From assembly GCF_034190915.1 (NCBI RefSeq), contig NW_026947507.1, forward strand, positions 16,564,501 through 16,628,500: DNA of 64,000 bases. The letters are read 5' to 3'. Below the pieces are notes generated by a model. That model was not told the origin of the DNA, did no database searches, and was given only the letters and a program-made list of their open reading frames with translations. The stretch is from Cavia porcellus (taxonomy: Eukaryota > Chordata > Mammalia > Rodentia > Caviidae). Both the position numbers and the translations under genes were made by a program. Below are positions 11,290-23,238 of the stretch, one piece after another. The first letter of the stretch is position 1. Every line of letters starts with the position of its first letter.

Positions 11290-11480
11290 AAGTATAAAAG
11301 CCCTGCATCAATATGACTGCCAGTTTCAAGCATACAGGATACAGTTTCAAGCAACAGGATACAGGTGCAGTTGGATGCTAATCTCCTCCCTGGAATTCGT
11401 ACGATCCAGAGATCAGCGAAGCACTGACCCCTGCTCCCATCACTTTTTCCCCCCTATTGAACAATAAAGCCATACACATG
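11290..11480 (+). other. Possible LTR-like promoter/poly(A) module
   Basis: A TATA-like tataaaag (near 11293) is followed about 170 bp later by an aataaag polyadenylation-type signal (near 11463), spacing compatible with an LTR R region. Between them a 20-21 bp motif (cagtttcaagca...acaggata) is tandemly duplicated at 11321-11341 and 11342-11361. No TG...CA boundaries were identified, so this is suggestive only. Confidence 0.25.
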
Positions 11481-12864
11481 TATCTGATGTCTCAGCTGTC
11501 ACAGAACAAGGCCAATTTGGAAAAAAATGACAAAGCATTCTGAGAGAGGTGCGATCATGGGAGGAAGAAGTCTGGGTCAGTATATTGATCTCCCTTCTCC
11601 TGTGGACTCTTAGTGCCTCCCTGGACACAGTATGTTTAAAATACCAATATTGAGAACATTTTGATCCTTTGAGCCTCTGGTGTGGAGCTGCTATGTCAGT
11701 GGATAAACAGTACTTTCAAAATGCTGTAGTCCTCATGCTTTCAAGGGAACAGATAACTTTGTCTCACTTCAAACCACACTCATCTAAACTAAAACACAGC
11801 ACAAGAGCTGTGGAAAGTGGCAACAACCTCTGATCCCTAAGATCATCTGTCCAGGTTTGCCATTCCATTGTGATTCCTGCAGGAAGTCTAGAGATAATGG
11901 GGCAGAGACAAATAGCAGGAGGCTAGAGAACTCTGTGAGGAGACAGCACAAGAGGTCCACCACCAAGTTATATGTGCCATGTCAGAACTTAGGGGATATT
12001 TTACATTTAGTGGATGTAGACAGATTATACTTCTTTATTTTAATGTAATACAAGTAGTTCTTGGTAAAAACTATAAAGAGTACTCACTGCTTCTGTAAAA
12101 AAAAAACAAAAGGAAATTACATGACAAAATAATTAGTAAACTAGTAATATAAATGGAATCATTTCTGAAACAACACAATAGATAATTTGGGGAATTAACT
12201 GAACATCTCTGTGCTTCCTATTTATCTTCTATTTTGTTCTCTTTTTCTCTCTCATATATATATGTATGTTGATTTTATCATGTAAGAGAAATTATGTGAT
12301 ATTTAAACTTCTGTCTCAGACTTATTTTCCTTATTATGAATGATTATACTTCAAAAACTTATCATAGTTCATAACCCCTCTTGTGAATTCATAGTACTAA
12401 TTTTCCTCAGTTCTCACCAGCTAGTGATTGGAATGGGCATGAATTTTGGCAATCTGATAGGTTAAAAAAACGTGCTATTTCTCTGTTGCCCTAAAATGTA
12501 TTCATGTTAACTGGTGAAGGCAAACTTGTTTTTATATACCTATAGATTACTTGCATTTTCATTTTCTTTTCTTTTCATCTTTTCTTTTTTTTATTGTTAA
12601 ACTCTTGGTGTATTTCATACTTATGCATAAAAGATTTATATTAGATTCATTAATGTGTCATATTTCAAAAGATTTGCTACTTAAATAAGGATGTACATCT
12701 GCAAAACATTTCACTTATCTCTATAAATCATTGATGTCTACCTGTTACTCATTTCAGAAAAACTGAGAACTCAAGTCCCGCCTTTGTGAAAACCCGGGAA
12801 TGCAACCACTAAAAAGGTTGACATTCCAGATAGTAAAACAGGTAGAGGCTTTTAAATTATAAAA
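11481..12864. other. Unannotated stretch
   Basis: No gene or confidently recognised repeat was seen. Short pyrimidine-rich tracts lie near 12230-12260 and 12555-12590. Confidence 0.4.
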
Positions 12865-12876
12865 ATATAGTTTATT

Positions 12877-12982
12877 GGGGGCTGGGGATTTAGCTCAGCG
12901 GCATAAGCACCTGCCTTGCAAGCAGGTAGTCATGAGTTCAATTGTTCAATCCCTGGTACTGATAAAAAGGAGAAAGACATAT
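12877..12982 (+). mobile_element. ID-type SINE, young subfamily
   Basis: The copy carries the full head gggggctggggatttagctc and an intact anticodon stem-loop (cctgc-cttgcaa-gcagg, 'TGC' anticodon position as in tRNA-Ala). Its tail is the gataaaaaggagaaagac type shared with the other young copies. It is flanked by a 12-bp target-site duplication atatagtttatt at 12865-12876 and 12983-12994, which is direct evidence of L1-style insertion. A short internal duplication (ttcaattgttcaat) precedes the B-box end. Confidence 0.93.
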
Positions 12983-12994
12983 ATATAGTTTATT

Positions 12995-15924
12995 AGTAGA
13001 ATTTACCTTTCAGAAAAGTAACAAGTTGGTAGTTTTAAGGAAAGGATGGAGCTTATTCATTGGCTTTGAAAGACACTGGGTCTTTCTGAGCAGTAAAAAT
13101 GAATTTCTTCATTTAATGTCAATTTCCCAAACAAAACTTTCTCCCTCGGGTACTAATATTTATTAAAGAGAAAATGTCTTTGGCCATGTATACTTGGAAC
13201 ATATTTTATATATTTATAAAAAATGTTTTGTTGAAGAATTTTACAAACATTTTTAAATGTTAATACTCATTATGAATTTTTTAAAGAAGATGAATGTTTA
13301 GAATTCACAAAATTACTTGAATGGTGCTCTGAAATTTCTTTTTCAAAAAAGATCATGAGAGCTAAAATTTCGTGAAACAGTTTCTTTAATAAATGCTGAC
13401 ATAAGGAACATCTTTACACTTCTTTGCAAATGAATGACTCTTCTTGCATTTGTTTTATTGTCTTTTCACAACAAATCCTTCAGAGACAGTGATAACCTTT
13501 ATACAAAGTTACAAATGGAATTTTTTGAAAAGATTCATAAATTGAAAACAAGTTTTGAGTTAAGTGGCATAGCATAAATTTAAATGTAGACAGAGAATGG
13601 AAAAAAAAAACAAGCTTTCATTTTTGTATATGTGTGCACATACACACAGGAAGCTTAACATGGGGCCACACTTAAATAATGCATGAGGTGATACATGTGG
13701 AAAAATGAAACTTAACTATTTCATGAAATCCTTTACAAAATAAGTATGGCTAAAACAGAATAGTATAATATTTTAAATTAATTTAGCATAACATTGGCTT
13801 ACAGTTAGGATAGATCTTAGCTTTGTTTAAAACTTTCTTGTAAGTCTTTTGTTTAGAGACAAACATACTTGACAGAATTATCGTAAGTCACTATAATCAT
13901 ATGAATTTCCCATTGTCCATTTAATTTGTGCTTACTATTCAAAAAATTTAAGTAAATGATGGATAATTACTCATTTCTGCCTTCCTCAACTGTCCATCCT
14001 ACTCATGGTTTTCAGTAATTATTGCTTGCTTCCTTCAGTGTTCAGTACATAGAAATATATCTTCTAAAAAAGCAGGATTATACATTGCTTATTAAATTTA
14101 CAGCCAGCATCTCAGAAATTGAAGTAAATGGCTTCACAAATAGCATTTCCAATGAATAATGCTGAAATCAGACTTTTTTTTCATTGCAAGTGCCTCAAGT
14201 AGTTGGCACCTTTCCCATCGGCCACTTTGTAAGTTCAAATATGACAACATGACGGTGATTCACAGATGCCAAAATATGACGAGCAGAGCAAATCTGTGTT
14301 CCAGATATGATAAAGTAAGAGAAGCAGAACTCTGGGCCCCAGGTGATTTCCATGAAGACACCTTTGTAGAGTGAGTTCACTATCTATACTATGCAGCCGC
14401 CAACTCTAATAACCTGGCTGGGAGAGAAACACATCTAAAAATGCAAATGGATGAAGAAATAAAACTGGATTGCATAGTAACATTTTAAGCTGATTTGAGA
14501 GATGTATGTTTGAAAGGCACAAGCTTCAGCTTTGGAAAATGCCTTTTGTTACACTCAATACATATTGGTTTAGAACTAAGAAAAATACAAATAAATAATG
14601 AATGTCTTTAAAAATTCTTTCTCCAAAGCAGACACCTTATAAACAATGTAATGCTAAGTGCAATAACAGCTTGTTTCTTCTTTTTTATCATAATATTTGG
14701 AAACTTGTTTGTATTATACATATGCTTCATAAACTAAGGGGTTATAGCTATAGGTATATACATAAGAATATAGATTTTGAACATGCAATTTAGCAAGAAC
14801 AGGTACATACATGTTCACATAAACTACTTCTCAGTCTTATACTGCAGCACTTATGAATAATAGAAACACAAATTATACAAGATTGCTTTTACTGTTGTAC
14901 ATATACATTAATATATATTTGATTCATGCAAATCTGGTTGTCAATTTAACTCATATAAATTCACTTATGGTGTAAATTTATACATAAATTCAGTATTTTT
15001 CCTGTCAAATCCAGAAGTGACTTTTATTAGAAATAACAATATAGATGAATACTGAAATAATTTTTTCTGAATGATGAGAAAATTAAGGGTATTTTTAATG
15101 CCAAATTATGAGTAAATATATTATTCAAAATCAAATTTGCAAAAAACAAAAAGTTGTCAGTGTTTTCTTAGAGGTATCTATGTATTTAAAAATAGTGATT
15201 TTTTGAAAATTATATACTATGAAGAAAATAAATTTTAACACAGCTAGCTTCCAAATTACTTTTTAAAGAAATTTTCCTTGTCATGTTTTATATCAAGGTA
15301 GAGATGAATTTCAGAGTTTTATAGATGGTAAGTTCTCTGTGAGAGGAATCTCATTTAATTACTACTATTGTGCTCCAGCAACTAGTACAGTGCCAAAACC
15401 ATGGCAGATATCTTAAAATGTTTTTAATGAAATTAACAAATACAAAAGAAATTAAAATTAATTTTAAGTGAGATATTTGAAATATTTTATAAACTATCCA
15501 AGCCCAGAAATCAATGTAAAATGTAATTTATTTAATTTATATACAGTAACTCAGATATTTGTAAAAGTTAGAGTTTTTGGCAACAAATTCCTCAAAATAT
15601 TTATCACTTTTTGTCCCTTTTTTAGTGATATCATGAGTAGAAAAAAACAGTTCATTATCACTTAGAGTTCATATTACACTCAACTTCAGCAGTACTTGAA
15701 CACTAAACACAATGCTACTTGTTTTTAGAAATTCTTTTAATAAAAGGCTTGTCTACCGTGAGAGAGCATGTCTTCCTACTGGGCAATATGGTGCCCTAAG
15801 CAATGCAAGGTCATGTTATTTCTCACAGTGAGATGGTCACTGAAATACTGAGCCCTGCATACTTTCCATGTTTCTGACAACATGCTTCTATTCTTACGAG
15901 AACTGCCTCTACTCTAAGCATACC
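12995..15924. other. Long unannotated AT-rich stretch
   Basis: No gene was seen over about 2.9 kb. A segment around 14190-14450 is less AT-rich, contains CpGs (tgacggtgattc, atgacgagcag) and has no visible repeat structure; it is a candidate conserved noncoding element. The rest holds only poly-A/T runs. Confidence 0.4.
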
Positions 15925-16050
15925 ATACATACTCTACATATATTATCTCATTGATATAGATTCCATTACATTATCCTCATCTTGCTGGCATGAAATTTTA
16001 GACTCAGATAAATAAGTAAGTTAACCAAGGTTATAATTCAAAGAAGTGAT
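15925..16050 (+). mobile_element. MIR/L2-type fossil
   Basis: The order tacatatattatctcattgat, ccattacattatcctcatctt, gactcagataaataagtaagttaaccaaggttat follows the well-known mammalian pattern 'tattatctcattt...ccattttacagatgaggaaactgag...aagtaacttgcccaaggt'. It is strongly diverged. Confidence 0.55.
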
Positions 16051-16229
16051 AGGTTAGGAAATTTAACAAACATCAATATTCAAATAGTTCAAAATTAGTC
16101 CACTAGATAGCTGAAGAACCTTAAAAAGCAAGCTATTAGAAGCTGAGAGAAGATAAACTTTTAGGACAAAAATGATACAAATTAAACAGGGTAAAATAGG
16201 TTGCTGAATTTAGGAGCTACGAACAATTT

Positions 16230-16440
16230 TCAATGAATAATTGAAAGAAGCCAGGTAGCAGGGTAGTAGGGAATTAACGAGTAGCTAGAAAGAAATAATA
16301 TGAGTTTACCAGGATCTGAAGAAGACAAAACTGATGGTGTAAAGGGGAAAGAGAGGAGGAAATAGGCATAATAGCTGGAAGAATACTTTAAGTTTTTAGA
16401 CTGAAATTAAGTGTTCAACAGCGAGAAAGAGACTGATGAT
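16230..16440 (-). mobile_element. Possible L2 fragment (antisense)
   Basis: A gtgtaaaggggaaagagagg...aggcataatagctgg segment resembles the antisense of an internal L2 ORF region. Similarity is weak and judged by eye only. Confidence 0.3.
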
Positions 16441-16636
16441 TTAAAGACTGGATCCTACTACCGGTGGGGTTGTAAACCAATTAATGGACTAAAATGAACT
16501 CCTCTTTAAACTCAGAATGAATAAAAATATCATATAGTTTTTCACTTTGTTCTCATATGTAAAATATGGCCATTTCTTATATTCACACTGTAACTGTGCA
16601 ATGTTCACTAAAGTAATTTATATGTGTGTATGTGTA

Positions 16637-16637
<1 letters not shown>

Positions 16638-16668
<31 letters not shown>
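16638..16668 (+). repeat. (AT)n microsatellite
   Basis: Uninterrupted AT dinucleotide run of about 15 units, preceded by a degenerate TGTA run. Confidence 0.95.
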
Positions 16669-16670
<2 letters not shown>

Positions 16671-16909
16671 CATAGATAAAGATATATAGACATACATAGA
16701 TATCTCACAAGACTGACAAGATTTCACTAATCAGCCTGAAACCTAAAAATGATATTGGAATGGTACTGGAATTGCTCTTGTGATGGGGCCCTCACATGAG
16801 TGATTCAGACCTTTCCTAGGACTTAGAGTTCAGCAGACAAGTCAGATAAAATTTGATTCAATTCACCATGATGAGATCATGTAGGTAGGAGAAGTAAACT
16901 AATAAGGGC

Positions 16910-17190
16910 TGCTATGGTTTGTGTCTAGATGTCCCCTCACATCCTCATGCAGTCGTGGGAGGTAGGCCTTTCACTGGTGGCTGAATTATTATTATTGATT
17001 CATTGGACAATGATGGGATTAGGATGTAAGTGCTATACCTACCACCATGAATGATTAACCCTCTGCCATGTGCTATCCTTTCTTGGAGCAAGCTGATCAT
17101 GTACAGACAGGTCTACTAATTGTGAGACTAAAAGTTTCCTCCCTTAAACTTGGGCATTATGTATTTTTTTCTCAGAAAAGTAAATAAGAA
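16910..17190 (+). mobile_element. MaLR-type LTR
   Basis: It starts tgctatggtttgtgtctaga, matching the conserved MaLR LTR head. It continues with a cagtcgtgggaggtaggcctt segment and a 3' block gtgagactaaaagtttcctcccttaaa followed by tctcagaaaagtaaataaga. The middle is shortened relative to a ~400-bp LTR. No internal viral genes are present. Confidence 0.7.
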
Positions 17191-17221
17191 AAGAAGGAAG
17201 AAAAAAGGATTCTTTTAAATT

Positions 17222-17657
17222 ATCACAAATTAAATATTATAGTTGAATTATGCTTTAATATACATACACATATGAAGATACACACACATACTTTACTTCA
17301 CAATAAACCTACTGTATGTTGAAAATACCATGCATCAAAAATGTATCTGACATAGCTCACCTGCTCGACATCCTCGCTTAGCAGCACGGCCCATGGAAGA
17401 GTGTCAATCATTGGTTTTCTCCCTGAGCACGTGGCTGACTGGGGGCAGTTGCTCCCTGCCTCTGTCCAGAATGATGAGAGTGGCTCACACAATACACTGC
17501 TGGCCCAGGCCAAGGACCAAAGTCCACAAATCAAAGTGCACTGTCTACTGAGCATGCACTGTTTCACACACTCATGAAACTGAAAAATTTTTTACATTCT
17601 AAGTTCTGGATTTCACAAGCAGAGCCTCTCAGAGAACAGAGCAGACCATCTGTGGTA
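17222..17657. mobile_element. Tigger-type DNA transposon fossil
   Basis: The block containing gagcacgtggctgactgggg, cagttgctccctgcctctgtccag, atgatgagagtggc, then tctactgagcatgcactgtttcacac, gaaactgaaaaatttttt and agagcagaccatctgt follows, in order, a well-known eutherian pogo/Tigger-type nonautonomous element that ends in a 'ggggaccatctgt' terminus. It is ancient and heavily mutated and has no transposase. Confidence 0.55.
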
Positions 17658-17896
17658 GGGGTCTTGTAAAATTTCCTTCACTTTAAATATGATAACTTTT
17701 TTCAAATATAGAATTACCCAGAAATCACAAAATTTAAAGTCATGTTGCTTAATATCTATTTCAAATAATGTCATTATGGCAGTGTTGTCCAAAGGATAAA
17801 AGAAATGTGTAACAGTGGACTGAACTTTATTCTCTCAAACCCTCTTACTTGATTGGATTTATAACATAATTACTTTGCACATAAAGAAGTGGCTCT

Positions 17897-17940
17897 GTCT
17901 CTATCTATCTATCTATTTATCTATCTATATATCTTTCTCT
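17897..17940 (+). repeat. (CTAT)n microsatellite
   Basis: About eight imperfect CTAT units. Confidence 0.9.
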
Positions 17941-18144
17941 CCTTAATGTGTTTTTCCATAAAAGATGTGTACTTTAATGTATCTTAAATTGATCTAAAGG
18001 GGTGTGAAATATCAAATACATTTATGCCACGCAATATGAAAAGCTATTCCTAAAGGAAATCTGTGGTAAATTTCAATTGTAGATATCATGCTACAAAATC
18101 TCATGTTAATATCATCACCATAAACAAATGCCCTGAGAGAGAAA

Positions 18145-18147
<3 letters not shown>

Positions 18148-18197
<50 letters not shown>
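18148..18197 (+). repeat. (AG)n/(ACAG)n compound microsatellite
   Basis: A long AG run passes directly into four ACAG units at 18181-18196. Confidence 0.95.
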
Positions 18198-18264
18198 TAC
18201 ACAGAGACTAGTATACTATCTAAGGAGAATAATTAAGAAATATATGCTGGGATGAGATCAGAGT

Positions 18265-18490
18265 ATTCTTGAAAGCCAGCCTAAGAATTTTCTACTTTAT
18301 TTAAAGAGCAACAGAAAGTCACTCCAGGTTTTGGGGCTCTATTACATGGCCAGTGTCACATGCTAGCAATAAAAACCTGATGGCAGTGGCCGGATCTTTT
18401 ATAAAGCAGAAATGCTAGAGACTAGGAGATTAGTTAGGAAGCCCATTAAATTGTGAACAGAATAGTGTCTATCATTACAGTTAAATTTAA
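18265..18490 (-). mobile_element. L2 LINE 3' fragment (antisense)
   Basis: Antisense L2 landmarks occur in order: aagaattttctactttattt, aaagtcactccaggttttgg, cagtgtcacatgctagcaat, tggcagtggccggatc, gattagttaggaagcccatta. They parallel the antisense L2 segments at 9.6 and 42.1 kb. Confidence 0.5.
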
Positions 18491-19729
18491 ATGGAAGATG
18501 TTTTTATTGTTTGAAATGTAATCATTTGAAAATCATGTCTGTCTTCATTCAATCACAAAGGCCACATGACTACATGAATTAAAGAAAATGCCTTCAGAAG
18601 TAATAGATTTATGACATATTTAAGAACAAAAATGTGCGTTTGAAGTGAAAAAAGTGAAGGTAGGAAAGAGAGGGAGAGAGACTGTCAAAATCCTGTGAAA
18701 ACTTGCGTACTGCACTGAAAAATTACACTCTAGTGAATTGCCTTCCGGCTGCATTTTCAGAAATTATATTCTAGTAGTGGTCAATTTTTCAACCCAAAGG
18801 GTGATATTTCTCTCCATAAATTTGATTCCTAGTCAATATTTCTTATGCATCATATGATCTAGGTTTTTCCCAGTTAAAAATAACCAAGGTTAAAATGTCT
18901 CATAAATACATGGCATCAAAAAAAAAAAAAAAAATACTGGCCACAAAAGGTGAATGCTAGGTATTTTGCAGTTGAAAATAAGTGTGTGATAGGTCTACTT
19001 GTCACTCTTTATTCTTAGACAATTTCAACAGTGAATAAACAGCAAAGTTGATTATTTATAGCTTCTACTGTCAGAAGCTGCCACTCTTACCCGATCCAAA
19101 TCAGAGAATTTGCCAGTTATTTCTGTAAGATGATAATACTATCTTTTATAATCTTCAAACATTCTATAATTATACAGAGGTTGATTAAAAGCAAGTAGAT
19201 GGTAAATACTTAATTAAGTTTAGGTTTATTCCAAATACATGCTTTTTTCTTGGTAGGATAGCCCTAAATGTTTAAAAAACCTGTACACTCTTCATTCTCC
19301 TTACATGACAGTTAAAACTGGCTCATGCTAGATTCTGGAACATAATGTTACAGCACAGAAATACACTGAACCTGCATGAAAAACTGACAGAACCTGATTT
19401 TCAGAAAATGGAAATCTGATAATGGTCCATTTCCCTTTGTTTTATGCAGACTATTCAGGACAGTTACACAACCGACCTCAGTTTTTACTTAATGCTACAG
19501 GTGGCCCCATTTAAACCACCAATACTTATTCTTTTAATTCAAAGTTTTTTACACTTAATACAGAGTACTTACTTGTTTTGAATTCAAATTTGTGCCCAGT
19601 ATTGAGTTCATGTGCTTCCCATCCCAGTTGAACTATCTTCTTTACTGTAACACATCAGTCAGTGGATACATTGATGACTTCCAGAGATTTTAAGACACGT
19701 TAACTTTCTTCTTTATTATTGTTGTTATT
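18491..19729. other. Unannotated stretch
   Basis: No gene was seen. A run of about 17 A residues lies at 18918-18934. Confidence 0.4.
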
Positions 19730-19950
19730 CTGCACCTAAGTCTACAGTTTCACCTACTCGTAGTCTTTCTTCACAGATTTCTTCTTGAAAGACTTTCTCT
19801 TTCCTTCCCATTTCCACAGTAGAATTCTATAGCATCTCATAACCTGAACAGCTGATTGGAGCAAAAGCTGCTAAAAGTGTTCTGGTCTCCTGTTTTCCCT
19901 GCCTGTTAACCGTACTATTGCCACATCAGTACTCTTGGACCTAAGACAGC
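19730..19950 (+). mobile_element. Possible L2 LINE fragment (sense)
   Basis: Pyrimidine-rich sequence leads to gctgctaaaagtgttctggtctcc...ccctgcctgttaacc, resembling the sense L2 segment 'ctgcaatagcctcctaactggtctccctgc'. The similarity is short and diverged. Confidence 0.4.
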
Positions 19951-20058
19951 TGCTGCTTGTTCCTTCTTAGTTTGCACCTGCAAAATAAAAGGTCTCTTAC
20001 TCTATAGTAGAGGCACACATGTCTCACTGATTTAAATGTTATGAATCAAGATTCATGG

Positions 20059-20208
20059 GTGGTTGTGTGTGGTGGCACACATCTGTAATCCCAGCACTCA
20101 GGAATCTGAGACAGGAAGATTGCTGTAAATTCAAGGACAGCTTGGATTACATAATAAGTGCAGGACCAACCTGAACTATATAGTGAGAATCTGTCTCAAA
20201 AAAAAAAA
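20059..20208 (+). mobile_element. B1 SINE with A tail
   Basis: Near-complete B1: gtggtggcacacatctgtaa, tcccagcactcaggaatctg, gattgctgtaaattcaagga, then the duplicated internal segment and a tagtgagaatctgtctc end followed by 11 A residues. The Pol III A-box and B-box regions are recognisable. Confidence 0.92.
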
Positions 20209-20964
20209 GTCAGAAAAAAATATTAAGGATATTTCCTAATAATTTTATAGGCTTCTCTCTGTTAATAATTCCAGTTAAAAATACTTGCCCAGTTACATTT
20301 TTTTTTCTTTTTTATGTTTAGGTTCTGTTTGGTTTTAGTTTGAGTCTTTCCCTTCTAGACCTAATGTGCTGGCAGACAGTATTTTTTTGAAAGTGAGCGA
20401 ATCATGGGGCCACAATACCTGTTAGTGGTGGGAGCCCAGCATGTCCTAGAAGGCTTCATCTCTTCCTGGTGACTGACTTCATTCTTCCCTCTTCCTTACT
20501 AACAAGGAGCAAGTAGCTTCCCTCAGCCCAGGTCCTCTCACCATGTCATGTTTGTGTTTGAGCTACCAAACTTGACCTGAAACTTCTGGCCACCTTTAAA
20601 CTGAAGATGTTGGGTAGTGTTTCTCAACAGCAAGGACCATACTACAGAGCTCTACAGAAGACTTTATACTGCTTGGGAATGACTGCCAGGAATAGAATCT
20701 CTCCTACATTTATAATGAGGGAGAAATATTTGCATGTACCACAGAATAGTTTTACACATTTACTCTCTCTTGAACCAGATCCCTATTTAAAGAGGATCAA
20801 GGTCTAGTTTAGTGGTTCAGTCCTGTCAATAATTTTATTTATAAATGGAATGTCTATGCATATTTTTGCATATGCATGACCAACACTATTTTATGAACTA
20901 TTAATGGATTTTGTAATTTAAGAGCACTTTAACCATATAGGACTAATGATTAACCCTTACTAAG
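20209..20964. other. Unannotated stretch
   Basis: No gene was seen. The 66-codon open frame at 20607-20807 has no recognisable domain. Confidence 0.4.
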
Positions 20965-21110
20965 CATATAATCATCCATAGATACTGGGTTCTAAAACCT
21001 ATCATATCTCATTTAAATCACACAATAACTACATGTTATCAATAAGAAACTGAGGCTTAAATAAGTTGATTAATTTGTCCAAAGACATATGAGAAACATG
21101 TCAATAGACC
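20965..21110 (+). mobile_element. MIR/L2-type fossil
   Basis: The series catatctcatttaaatcaca, aagaaactgaggcttaaata, agttgattaatttgtccaaagac matches the conserved MIR-type block 'ctcatttaatcctcaca...gaaactgaggc...ttgcccaaggtc'. Confidence 0.6.
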
Positions 21111-22849
21111 TCTAGTTGCCTAATGGATAAAGTATTGGCCTCCTAAATGTTAACTGAATTTTCTGTGGCTTTAGGCTTAATATCTTACGAATGAATGTAA
21201 CCTCCATGAAATACTGCTGTCCTATGCTACCAGCATCCTCAATTATGTAAATTACATAGATTCCCTTTCTTTTGCCTCATGCAAACTTCAAGAAAGAAAG
21301 GATTAATTTGCTTAGTTTCTGTATCAGATCAAAAACTTACCAGGAACTAATCCGTACTGATGAACGGAAGAGCAGCAAAGATAGTTTTTTACATTGGGAC
21401 ATAAAACACTTGTTGTTATAGTAGGGATACAATATCTCATGAATTAAATATATTATGTCTCACATAAAATTTTATAGAAACATAATTCAAATCATTTGGC
21501 AATAGAGTACCATAAACTGCATTTTGATGGGAGCTAAGTATTGTTGACTTCTGATAGGCAAAAGTTTAAGTGTAAATTAAAGTATAGCTGCCTTAACTAG
21601 TTGCATAACATTATAACAGTTACTGAAATCATTTCAATGTTGTCTCCATATGTAAAATATACATGGCAATAATAAAACATTTGTGTAAATTTCATAACAA
21701 AATTACATAAATTAATAAAACAAGTCACTTAGGACAATGCAAAACTTATTTTTAACACTCAATAAATGTTTTCATTACTTATGTGTAATAGATTTCAGTT
21801 CTCAATCATTTTGTTTTTATATATGAGTTGTGTCTATTGTGTTTAGCATATTAGAAATAAATAAAAAAGCAACTTAATTAAATAAATTTAAATGGTATAC
21901 AATCCCATATATATTGGAATAAATGTTTATAAAACAGTATATTTTTAAATAAAAAATGAGAATAATGGCATCATTTTGTATCAGTAATTTTTTTCAAATT
22001 TACTTATACATTGTGATATTATGATTTGCTATATGGAAAAATCACTGTATACCAGCAAGTGAAAAAAGCAAGTCATGTCTTCATATTTGTGTAGGAAGAT
22101 GTGTGGAGGGAATCTGAAAGAACCGAGAATCCCAGATTTACCCAAACCATAGGATGAGAAACCATGTTTTAAAGAAAAAGTTCTGCATTTGAAATCATTC
22201 TTTTTATAAAATTGTGCAAACTGAGTAAATGCTTTGTGTTTGAATACCAATGGTTATTTACAAGTTCTCATTAGTTTAGTTTAAACTAATTATTTATGTA
22301 AAAGTGTAATCTCCACATGACTTGGGGATGTAATTTTGTTTATTCTGGAGACAAAATAAGCAATTTTCTGCCTATTAGGACATCAAAATTTAAAGTAACA
22401 TTTAACACCTACCAGCTACTATGGAAAACTTGAAATTTCCTTTGTCTTGCTTCATTTTGCTGATGTGCATGGAACCAGATTTGAAAGCATAGAATTACAA
22501 TTCAAAATTAAATGGAAGAAAATCAGATTTTTGCTTATCAAATTTCCTACAAAGCATATTCAGGAGGAGATACATAGTTACAATAAATGAGAAGGAAATA
22601 CAGGAATGAAAATTCTTTCCATATGTTATGTTTAGATAGTTGGATGAAGGTGTCTTTGAATATTTTAGGCTTAAAGAATTCATGGTACGAAGTGAAATAG
22701 TGTTATGCTTGACACAATTGTTCTCACTTGAGAAGTTTAGAAATTTAATTAAGAGGTTCAGTGTGGAGCCAGGATCCTTACTTTGCAAATATTTTCAGTC
22801 TGTGCAAGAAGAGGGAATGTATCTGCTCTGGGAGGGGTGCCTGCTTACC
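21111..22849. other. Unannotated AT-rich stretch
   Basis: No gene was seen. The open frames near 22029-22250, 22495-22788 and 22640-22984 lack recognisable domains; the last runs into an LTR remnant and a T-run, so it is not a gene. A 14-bp self-complementary site (ttagtttaaactaa) lies at 22276-22289. Confidence 0.4.
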
Positions 22850-23079
22850 ATAGAAGAGAAGAGAAGAGACTTATTATTCCCTTTTTTTTTTTTTTTGCTC
22901 TCGTTGCTTTTCTGTCTTCTGATGCATGAAATGTTGCCCCTGTGCCATCACACTCGGCCTTGGAACCAGCTCAATATGTACTGAAACCTTCACAAATGTA
23001 AGCTAAATAAACCTTTCCTTCCTTCATTTTTGGCCTTCGATATTTTGACTCAGTAATGACAAAAAGAGTAACCAAGACA
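22850..23079 (+). mobile_element. MaLR-type LTR, 3' part
   Basis: The 3' block ggaaccagctcaatatgtact, gaaaccttcacaaatgtaag, ctaaataaacctttccttcc, cagtaatgac...gtaaccaagaca is the conserved 3' region of rodent MaLR LTRs, including the aataaa-type signal. The 5' half is missing or unrecognisable. A T-run interrupts it at about 22882-22897. Confidence 0.7.
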
Positions 23080-23154
23080 AATAACAAAAAAACAAAACAA
23101 CCCCCCCCTTTAATCCATAAATATATTGTTGAAGAGAATTAGTTTTATTTTTTC

Positions 23155-23238
23155 AAAGGGGTGCTGACTGGGAATCAGGACCTTGCACGTGTCAGTCAGG
23201 AACTTATGCCAGTGAACTATAAACCCATACTGAGAATT
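23155..23238 (-). mobile_element. ID-type SINE (antisense), diverged
   Basis: Reading gggaatcaggaccttgcacg...cagtgaactataaaccca on the plus strand gives, on the minus strand, a degenerate ID with A-box and B-box remnants. It is the only antisense ID I found in the window. Confidence 0.65.

Noticed and set aside
12877..12982. tRNA-Ala gene
   Set aside because: The body has tRNA-like A and B boxes and a TGC anticodon position, but the acceptor stem does not pair, the tail is A-rich and target-site duplications are present, so it is a SINE.
22640..22984. 114-codon open frame as a small protein
   Set aside because: It runs through a T-run (giving a Phe/Leu stretch) and into the 3' part of an LTR remnant.
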